In this document: one piece after another, positions 34,797 through 40,504 of the stretch
Layout: each line of letters opens with the position of its first letter
Position numbering within the stretch: position 1 is the stretch's first letter
Source of the DNA: Akkermansia muciniphila
GTDB taxonomy: Bacteria; Verrucomicrobiota; Verrucomicrobiia; Verrucomicrobiales; Verrucomicrobiaceae
Assembly (NCBI GenBank): GCA_945882215.1
Contig: CAMCWM010000027.1
Coordinates: forward strand, 1-40,504
DNA: 40,504 nt
Reading direction: 5' to 3'
Made by a program: the position numbers and the translations under genes
Notes under the pieces: generated by a model
The model's input: the letters and a program-made list of their open reading frames with translations, nothing else
The model's database searches: none
Told to the model about the DNA's origin: nothing

Positions 34797-34842
34797 CCGC
34801 ATCGGCAGCCGCTCGCGGATGCGCCCGGCGCAGCGGTGGGCT
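34797..34842 (-). pseudogene. XRE N-terminal fragment
   Basis: On the minus strand this short piece reads AHRCAGRIRERLP, matching AHDYAERIRERLP of the XRE regulator at 11256-11516. The nucleotides 34803-34824 are the same as 11454-11475 over 22 bp, and about 35 of 40 positions match in the wider region. The rest of the gene is missing. It lies between the nucleotidyltransferase module and the DUF1552 gene. Confidence 0.5.
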
Positions 34843-34846
34843 TGCC

Positions 34847-36166
34847 TTACGCGAGGACCTCTCGAAGCGGCCCGGTGCCGGCGTCGAACTTCGCCGCCAT
34901 CTTGTCGCTCAGGTTGAAGCGGTCGCACGGCACGCCGGAAACATTCAGCAGCGTCGAGTAGAGCGCATTGATCGGACGTTTGCCATCGAGCTGGGTGAAG
35001 CAGCCGGTTTTGAAAATGCCACCGCAGTTGCCGAGCAGCATCACCGGCCAGGTCGCGCCGGCGGTGTGTTGTTTGTCGGCGTTGTTGGAGGTGTAAACGA
35101 TGAGCGTGTTGTCCATCATCGTGCCGCTGCCTTCGGGCACGCTTTCCAGTTGCTCCATCAGCTTCACGAGCATGCGGCTGTTGTATTGGCGGATCTTGAT
35201 CCAGATCGGATTGTCCGGCTGCTCCATGTGCCCCAGGTTGTGCCCTTGCTCCTCGACGCCTAGCCCTTTCCACGAACCAAAGATTTCGCCGCGGCCTGAG
35301 CCGATGGTGAGCACGCTGGTGATGCCCGATTTGAGCGCTGAGATGCCGAGGTCGAGCAGCACCTCGTGCCAGTCGGTCTCGAACTGTGGCTTGGTGTAAC
35401 GATCATCCACTTTCGGCGCAAACTTCCGCAGATGCTCGGAAACGCCACCGAGACGCACACGCAGATCATTGATGTCGTGGAAACCCTTCACGTATTGCTC
35501 GTAGCGCTGCTGGTCCGCCATCGGCAGGCTTTTGCCATCTGCAGCGGCGAGTTGCTCGATGCGGTCGAACATGCTCGAGCGAGCCTCATGCTGCTTGCGG
35601 ATGTCCCCATCCGAGATGCCGCCGTAAAGCATCTGGTAGAGGTGATTCGGATTGGACTGCATGAAGATCGGCTGCCCGGCTCCACTGGCCGACAGATTCG
35701 CGACCGTGGGCTTGGCCTTCATGTTCTCCATCGAGTCCATGCCGATGCAAAGATGAGGCATGAGCGTCTGAGGCAGCACCTTGCTCAATTCATAATCAAT
35801 CGTGGGTCCGAGGGGCGGCGCACCATCGTCGCCGCGATACCCGCCGAGCGCGCCGAAAAAGGCGCTGTGCGACGGGCTAGTGTGGAGGCCGTGCAGACCG
35901 TTGATGATGTGCAGCCGCTCCTTGAACGGTTCCAGTGCCGCAATGGGCTCCGGCAGCTTCGCCTTGGCCAGCGAACCGCTGTTTTTCATGCCAGCCGGGA
36001 TGCAGGTTTTGGGATCAAAACCCTGGTTTTGCAGGAAAAAGATCACCCGCTTCGGCCCACCGGACACCTTGGAAGCCGCCTGGCTGATCCCAGGAAACAA
36101 CGGTGATCCCAACGCAGCACCCGCCGTGGCCGCGAACTGACGGAGGAGATTTCTTCGATTCATCAT
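34847..36166 (-). CDS. DUF1552 family secreted protein
   Basis: The protein is 439 aa from the ATG at 36166 (a second Met follows immediately; a TTG seven codons upstream is less likely). A twin-arginine leader is present ([19 protein letters not shown]). Typical DUF1552 segments are [69 protein letters not shown] and [15 protein letters not shown]. The family is found beside DUF1592-type cytochromes, but here no such partner is adjacent; the only DUF1592 gene is at 5016-7670. It is downstream of the Gfo/Idh/MocA gene with an 87-bp gap containing a stem-loop. Confidence 0.88.
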   Translation of the reverse strand: MMNRRNLLRQFAATAGAALGSPLFPGISQAASKVSGGPKRVIFFLQNQGFDPKTCIPAGMKNSGSLAKAKLPEPIAALEPFKERLHIINGLHGLHTSPSHSAFFGALGGYRGDDGAPPLGPTIDYELSKVLPQTLMPHLCIGMDSMENMKAKPTVANLSASGAGQPIFMQSNPNHLYQMLYGGISDGDIRKQHEARSSMFDRIEQLAAADGKSLPMADQQRYEQYVKGFHDINDLRVRLGGVSEHLRKFAPKVDDRYTKPQFETDWHEVLLDLGISALKSGITSVLTIGSGRGEIFGSWKGLGVEEQGHNLGHMEQPDNPIWIKIRQYNSRMLVKLMEQLESVPEGSGTMMDNTLIVYTSNNADKQHTAGATWPVMLLGNCGGIFKTGCFTQLDGKRPINALYSTLLNVSGVPCDRFNLSDKMAAKFDAGTGPLREVLA

Positions 36167-36192
36167 AGTGGCGCGTAAACGTGGCAAGGCCG

Positions 36193-36227
36193 GGCACCTT
36201 TCAGCCGTCGGGAAGGAAAAAGGTGCC
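36193..36227. promoter_or_regulatory. Stem-loop between the oxidoreductase and DUF1552 genes
   Basis: The words GGCACCTTT (36193-36201) and AAAGGTGCC (36219-36227) form a perfect 9-bp inverted repeat with a 17-nt loop in the 87-bp gap. There is no U-tract on the minus strand, so an ordinary intrinsic terminator is not supported. It could be a protein site or an RNA element that adjusts expression of the downstream DUF1552 gene. Confidence 0.45.
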
Positions 36228-36253
36228 GGATCACTGATGGACGAACTGATCCG

Positions 36254-37618
36254 TTACGCCCGCCCGTATTTCGCACGCTCAGCCTTGCGGATGAACTTGT
36301 CCGCTTCCGGTATGCCGGGGACTTTCATGTTCGGGCCGTCCCAGTCGATGCTCTTTTGCAAACGCAGCGCCACGATGCCGGAGAGGCCGATTTCGGTGAG
36401 GTGGCCACCGAGATCAAAGTCGGCGAAGACCTTTGGCCCGCCCTGAATGGCGTCGATCCACTCGTCGATGTGGCCTTTGACGCGTGGCAGCGAGATCGGC
36501 ACCTGCTTCGCGGCGGGATGATTGTCTGCGCCGGTGAATTTCGCGTCGTTGTTGAGCTTCACGTAGCAATCGGAGTTCCAAAGGCCGCTTTGAAGCTGGC
36601 CGTGCTCGCCGATGAGCAGGCAGCCGGTGCGCGGAAGACTGCCGAAGGTGCCGATAAGCGGTGCGGTGACCTCCGCCGGTGGCAAATCACCGCCGGTGTA
36701 GAAATGCAGCCGCACCGGGCCGCGATCACCACGCGCCGCGAAGTGAAAATGCACGGTGCAGGACGCGGCGAAGCTCTCCTTGCCCATGCCGGTGCCGCTG
36801 ATCTCGATGCGCGTCGGATAGTCGAGGTTCAAGGCGCGTACGGGCATGTTGAAGCCGTGGCAGCAGAAGTCGCCGAGCGAGCCGTTGCCAAAATCATACC
36901 AGCCGCGCCACTTCGCCGGATGGTAGATGCCGTTCTTGTAGGCACGCTCAGGCGAGGTGCCGAGCCAGAAGTCCCAGTCGAGCGTGTTGGGAATGGGATC
37001 ATTGTCCGCAGGGCGCTCCTCGCCGCTCGGCCAGCTGTGCGTGGGATGCCAGACGTGGATGTCGCTGATCGCACCGAAGAAGCCTGCCCCGATCAGCTCC
37101 ATGCTGCGGCGCAGATTTGGCGATGCGCTGCCCTGGTTGCCCGTTTGCGTTATCACCTTCGCCGCGCGCGACATCTCGCGCAGCTCCCGTGCCTCCGCGA
37201 TGGTGTGCGTGAGCGGCTTTTCGCAATACACATGCTTGCCCGCGTTCATCACCGCACGGCAGATCGGCGCATGCCAGTGGTCCGGTGTGGCGATGACAAC
37301 CGCATCCAGCGACTTCTCCTTTTCAAGCAGCACGCGGTAGTCGCGATACACCGCCGCATCGGCCACACCCGCGCCATGGCGCTTCTTGGAGTTCTCGATC
37401 TGCGCCGAATCGACATCGCAAAGCGCGCCGACGTGATGACCGAGCTGCACGATCTTGCTTACGTGGCCTTGAATCTGACCGCCCATGCCGATGAAGCCGA
37501 TGTTGAGCTTGCGCGCCGACTGGCCGCGCAGCAGTCCGGACGGCAAAATCAGCGTGGAGGCCGCAGTGGCGGTGTTTTGGAGAAAGGAGCGGCGGTTGGT
37601 AGCAGCAGTGGGGTTCAT
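36254..37618 (-). CDS. Secreted Gfo/Idh/MocA-family oxidoreductase
   Basis: The protein is 454 aa from the ATG at 37618; an upstream extension would add 11 residues without improving the leader. A twin-arginine leader (TNRRSFLQNTATAAS) indicates export in folded form with cofactor. The Rossmann motif GFIGMGGQIQG lies near residues 41-51, and the family's EKPLTH, with the catalytic Lys, near 135. The C-terminal half (GNGSLGDFCCHGFNMPVRAL, DEWIDAIQGGPK) is the GFO_IDH_MocA_C-type domain. These enzymes oxidise or rearrange sugars with bound NAD(P). It diverges from the ceramidase-like gene across 102 bp. Confidence 0.9.
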   Translation of the reverse strand: MNPTAATNRRSFLQNTATAASTLILPSGLLRGQSARKLNIGFIGMGGQIQGHVSKIVQLGHHVGALCDVDSAQIENSKKRHGAGVADAAVYRDYRVLLEKEKSLDAVVIATPDHWHAPICRAVMNAGKHVYCEKPLTHTIAEARELREMSRAAKVITQTGNQGSASPNLRRSMELIGAGFFGAISDIHVWHPTHSWPSGEERPADNDPIPNTLDWDFWLGTSPERAYKNGIYHPAKWRGWYDFGNGSLGDFCCHGFNMPVRALNLDYPTRIEISGTGMGKESFAASCTVHFHFAARGDRGPVRLHFYTGGDLPPAEVTAPLIGTFGSLPRTGCLLIGEHGQLQSGLWNSDCYVKLNNDAKFTGADNHPAAKQVPISLPRVKGHIDEWIDAIQGGPKVFADFDLGGHLTEIGLSGIVALRLQKSIDWDGPNMKVPGIPEADKFIRKAERAKYGRA

Positions 37619-37720
37619 GGCGGTTAGGAGGCATTCAATAAGCCAACGCATGACTCATTGTTGCATGCATCATGCGCCCTGGGTTTCGAAGAATCTGCTG
37701 CGGCAGACCGTTTGACGCTC

Positions 37721-39172
37721 ATGCGCCTTCTCCTTGCTCTACTGGTCACCACTTCGCTGCACGCTGCCGAACTTCGCATCGGCTCATCCACGGTCAGTAT
37801 CACACCGGACAAGCCGGTGGCGCTCGCGGGGCAGTTTGGGACGCGCATTTCGCAAAGTGTGGAAGCTCCGATCATCGCTGCTGCGGTGGCGATTGAATCG
37901 GTGGAGGACGGCAAGGTGGTCGATCAGAGCATTCTCATCTCCTGCGACCTCGTGGGCATTCATCACTCGGTGCTGGCGCAATTTCGTCAGCATCTGAAGC
38001 CGCTGCTACCCGACTTCGATGTGCGGAAGGTCATCGTGTCCGCCACGCACACGCACACCGCGCCAGTGACCTCGGAGATCCCAGAGGAGACGCTGATCAC
38101 CTATCCGATACCGAAAGAAGGCGTCATGCAGCCAGCGGAATACACCGCGTTTCTCGTCGATCGTCTGTCGCAGGCCGCCGTGCAAGCCTGGAAGAGCCGC
38201 AAGCCGGGTGGTGTGAGCTGGACGCTTGGTTTCGCGCAGATCGGCGAGAACCGTCGTTCCGTCTTCGCCGATGGTCACGCGCAGATGTATGCGAAGACGA
38301 ACGACGCGCGCTTTCGCCACATGGAGGCCGGCTCCGACTCGGGAATCGAGACGTTGTTCTTCTGGAATGCCGAAAAGCAGCTTCAAGCTGTCGCTATCAA
38401 CGTCGCGTGCCCTTCGCAGGAAGTGGAGAGCCGCAGCGCGCTCAACGCGGACTTCTGGCATGACGCACGCGAGCAGTTGAAGGCCAAACTGAACACGCCT
38501 GATCTCACCGTGCTCGGCTGGTGCAGCGCAGCGGGCGATCAATCGCCGCACCCGCAGTATCGCAAGGACGCCGAGGCGCGCATGATCAAGCTGCGCGGCC
38601 TCACGCGGCAGCAGGAACTCGGTCGGCGCATCAGCAATGCCGTCGCCGACACGGTCGATGCCGCGAAGGCCGACATCCGCACCGACGCACCCTTCGGCCA
38701 CATCGTTGAAGACCTGCCGCTGCCGCCGCGCAAGATCCTCGAACGCGAGTATGCGGACGCGAAGAAGAACATCGCGCAATACAGCGTCGTCGAGAAACCA
38801 GACAACCGCGTCATCACGATGTTGAAACTCGAACAGGGCATCGTGAGGCGATTCGAGGAAGTGGACAAACTCCCGCCTTACGACATGGAGCTGCACGTCC
38901 TGCGTCTCGGCGACATCGCCATCACCACGAACACTTTTGAGCTGTATCTCGACTGGGGCATCCAGATGAAAGCCCGCAGCCCCGCGCAGCAGACCTTTGT
39001 GCTCCAACTCACCAACGGCTGCGGCATGTATCTGCCCACCGCGCTCGCCATCGAAGGCGGCAGCTACAGCGGCCTGCCGCACGTCAATAGAGTAGGACCC
39101 GAAGGTGGACAGATTCTCGTCGATCAAACCGTGCGGGCCATGCAGGCGCTGTTTCCAGCAACAAAGCCCTGA
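37721..39172 (+). CDS. Neutral/alkaline non-lysosomal ceramidase-like secreted protein
   Basis: The protein is 483 aa from the ATG at 37721, which starts a signal peptide (MRLLLALLVTTSLHAAE); the frame is open 21 codons upstream. Family segments are ITPDKPVALAGQFGTR (~25-40), ISCDLVGI (~80), and SATHTHTAP near 107, whose His residues would bind zinc. In the segment INVACPSQEVESRSALNADF, canonical enzymes carry a second His after the Cys; here it is Pro-Ser. Catalytic competence as a ceramidase is therefore doubtful. Later parts (LTNGCGMYLPT, GLPHVNRVGPEGGQ) match the C-terminal half. In these phyla such proteins often accompany sugar-oxidoreductase genes, as here. Confidence 0.82.
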   Translation: MRLLLALLVTTSLHAAELRIGSSTVSITPDKPVALAGQFGTRISQSVEAPIIAAAVAIESVEDGKVVDQSILISCDLVGIHHSVLAQFRQHLKPLLPDFDVRKVIVSATHTHTAPVTSEIPEETLITYPIPKEGVMQPAEYTAFLVDRLSQAAVQAWKSRKPGGVSWTLGFAQIGENRRSVFADGHAQMYAKTNDARFRHMEAGSDSGIETLFFWNAEKQLQAVAINVACPSQEVESRSALNADFWHDAREQLKAKLNTPDLTVLGWCSAAGDQSPHPQYRKDAEARMIKLRGLTRQQELGRRISNAVADTVDAAKADIRTDAPFGHIVEDLPLPPRKILEREYADAKKNIAQYSVVEKPDNRVITMLKLEQGIVRRFEEVDKLPPYDMELHVLRLGDIAITTNTFELYLDWGIQMKARSPAQQTFVLQLTNGCGMYLPTALAIEGGSYSGLPHVNRVGPEGGQILVDQTVRAMQALFPATKP

Positions 39173-39210
39173 CATCGGGCGAGGAAGGGTGAGATCGGCA
39201 GGTGGAACGA

Positions 39211-40239
39211 TCAGCCCATCGAGATGCTGGTCACGGCCAGGCCGTTGTGACCGGCGACGATGACGCGGTCAGCGGCTTCGTTGACCACGAAATCGTGGAC
39301 GTGGAACGGAGCCTTGCCCTCATAGGCGATCTTGCGCATCGTGGGATCGATGAGGATCGCGAAGCCAGCGTTGTCGCCACCGCAACCGAGCAGCCACTTA
39401 CCTTGCGGATGGAAGGCCAAGCGCTGAACGATGCCCTTGGTCGCAGAGGACTCGATCTCGGCGAGTGTCTCGCCTTTGTCCCAATCGAACAGCCGCACAC
39501 GTGCGCCCGCGCTGAGGTGATCGATGTTGCCGATCTGGCCTATGCCACCTGCGGCCAACTGACGACCGTCGGGTGAGAAAGCCAAGGCCCGCACACCGCC
39601 GATGGAGTGGCGGCGCTGCTTTGGGTCCCAAGTATACATGCACGAGGCATCGAGCGTGGTGATGGCCTTCCGTGCAGCCACGTCCCAGATCACGATGCGG
39701 CCCACCTTGTCTGCGGTGGCAAGTCGTGAGCCATCGGCGTTGAAGGCGCAGGTGAAGAGCATGGAGGGATACTGATGCGGCGTCTCGGCGTCATGGCCTC
39801 GCAGTTCGCCCAGCGGCTTTCCGGTCAAGCCATCCCACAGTCTGCAGACCATGTCATCGGCCACACTGGCGACGAGCTTCCCATCGGGTGATGCTACGAC
39901 CTTGCGAATCCATTTCGCATGGGCAGTGGCCACGGCATGAACGGGCTTACGTGTTGCCATATCCCACCAGATGAGTTGTTTGTCATACGAGCCGGAGACC
40001 AAGCGGCTGTGATTCGCAGCGAGCGCAAGACCGGTGACATAGCCGCCGGGACGATGCCGCACCTCGCCGCCATCAAGGGCGAGAGCCTCTGGCTTCTCGA
40101 CAGCGAGGTCAGTGAAATAGATGCCGCCGTCCGAGCTGCCGGAGTAAACCTGGCTCGTGCCCGGCACGCGGGCGAGGCTGAAGTGGATGTCCTGGCGGGA
40201 GAGCTTCTTCTCTTCCTTGATGGTGAATGATGCGGCCAT
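39211..40239 (-). CDS. WD40-repeat protein
   Basis: The protein is 342 aa with no signal peptide. About seven WD40-type blades are visible, for example SRLVSGSYDKQLIWWDMATRK, KLVASVADDMVCRLWDGLTGK, SRLATADKVGRIVIWDVAARK and RQLAAGGIGQIGN...RVRLFDWDKGE, with SPDGK/SPDGR loops. The start codon lies 15 bp after the stop of the partial DUF1501 gene at 40255, so they form one transcript. WD40 genes behind DUF1501/PSD genes are a common arrangement in these phyla. The lack of a leader puts this protein in the cytoplasm unless exported with a partner. Confidence 0.9.
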   Translation of the reverse strand: MAASFTIKEEKKLSRQDIHFSLARVPGTSQVYSGSSDGGIYFTDLAVEKPEALALDGGEVRHRPGGYVTGLALAANHSRLVSGSYDKQLIWWDMATRKPVHAVATAHAKWIRKVVASPDGKLVASVADDMVCRLWDGLTGKPLGELRGHDAETPHQYPSMLFTCAFNADGSRLATADKVGRIVIWDVAARKAITTLDASCMYTWDPKQRRHSIGGVRALAFSPDGRQLAAGGIGQIGNIDHLSAGARVRLFDWDKGETLAEIESSATKGIVQRLAFHPQGKWLLGCGGDNAGFAILIDPTMRKIAYEGKAPFHVHDFVVNEAADRVIVAGHNGLAVTSISMG

Positions 40240-40254
40240 GATGGAGACAACGAG

Positions 40255-40504
40255 TTACGCGAGCAGATCGCGGATGGGACGGATGCCGGGATTGACCAAC
40301 GGCACGGGACGCGCGCCGACTTGGTATTCATGGTTCGGATCGATACCGACCGCCGCAAGGATGGTGGCAAACAACTCACCTGCACCGACTTCGCCCTCGA
40401 CGACCTTGCGCCCGTCTTCGTCCGTTTTGCCCCAAACCGATCCGCCCTGGATGCCGCAGCCATACAGCGCCGCGCTCCAGGCATTGGCGAAATGATCGCG
40501 CCCG
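40255..40504 (-). CDS. DUF1501 family protein, C-terminal part (runs off the window)
   Basis: The last ~82 codons of a DUF1501 gene are present and the 5' part lies beyond the right edge. The readable end begins GRDHFANAWSAALYG and continues IQGGSVWGKTDEDG, ELFATILAAVGIDP, ending NPGIRPIRDLLA with TAA at 40255-40257. GRDH...GGxVxGxTDxxG...ATIL..xGIDP is the family's C-terminal block. This subtype lacks the [13 protein letters not shown] ending seen at 25940, so it is a different DUF1501 lineage. The WD40 gene follows after 15 bp. Confidence 0.85.
   Translation of the reverse strand, partial: GRDHFANAWSAALYGCGIQGGSVWGKTDEDGRKVVEGEVGAGELFATILAAVGIDPNHEYQVGARPVPLVNPGIRPIRDLLA

Noticed and set aside
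36356..37627. 423-codon open frame on the plus strand
   Set aside because: It lies antisense to the Gfo/Idh/MocA gene and has an Arg/Ala/His-rich sequence with no recognised motif.
37619..37720. Operator at the TGCATGCA palindrome between the oxidoreductase and ceramidase-like genes
   Set aside because: An isolated 8-bp palindrome is expected by chance, and no local regulator gene supports it.
38006..39175. 389-codon open frame on the minus strand
   Set aside because: It is antisense to the ceramidase-like gene, which has clear family motifs and a signal peptide.

Overview
The window looks like chromosomal DNA from a Verrucomicrobiota bacterium, most likely Verrucomicrobiales (Prosthecobacter-like), with Planctomycetota as the alternative. 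The DNA is GC-rich. It carries many planctomycete/verrucomicrobial signature families: DUF1501 and DUF1552 proteins, large CxxCH-bearing PSCyt/PSD (DUF1549/1553 and DUF1592/1588) proteins, LamG-fused enzymes, secreted Gfo/Idh/MocA oxidoreductases and neutral-ceramidase-like proteins. Many precursors carry Tat-type (RR) leaders. The assignment rests on gene content only. No rRNA, tRNA, CRISPR array or intact transposase was seen.

Layout. 1-9.4 kb: a secreted hydrolase whose LamG domain is split by a seven-unit propeller, in an apparent operon with an HpcH/HpaI aldolase. A divergent DUF1501 gene, a DUF1592-type c-type cytochrome protein and a PQQ-like propeller follow. 9.5-11.5 kb: an accessory island with two orphan genes (89 and 263 aa), an array of about fifteen 21-bp units with a palindromic core, two dispersed-type hairpin repeats and an XRE regulator. 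11.6-21.1 kb: five co-directional genes that alternate pectate-lyase-3 beta-helix proteins with six-hairpin glycosidases, probably one polysaccharide operon. 21.1-21.5 kb: the collapsed remains of a sulfatase / DUF1553 / DUF1501 operon. 21.5-25.9 kb: a GntR/FCD regulator, translationally coupled to a GH2 glycosidase that carries a LamG insert, behind a strong inverted-repeat operator. 25.9-32.4 kb: an intact propeller-PSCyt-PSD1 plus DUF1501 pair with a divergent PAS-AraC regulator. 32.4-36.2 kb: a secreted protein of unknown function, a truncated sulfatase fused to a broken XRE gene, a two-gene nucleotidyltransferase module and a DUF1552 protein. 36.3-40.5 kb: a Gfo/Idh/MocA oxidoreductase, a divergent ceramidase-like protein, and a WD40 gene behind the C-terminal part of a DUF1501 gene that runs off the right edge.

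The central part (11.6-25.8 kb) reads as a carbohydrate-degradation locus in which beta-helix proteins, glycosidases and a GH2 enzyme attack a complex polysaccharide. The PSCyt/PSD and DUF1501 families repeatedly accompany such loci and sulfatases in these phyla, but their biochemical role is not established. Both sulfatase traces in the window are broken, which suggests recent loss of desulfation capacity. The most unusual feature is the 21-bp palindromic array and its cassette at 9.5-11.5 kb.
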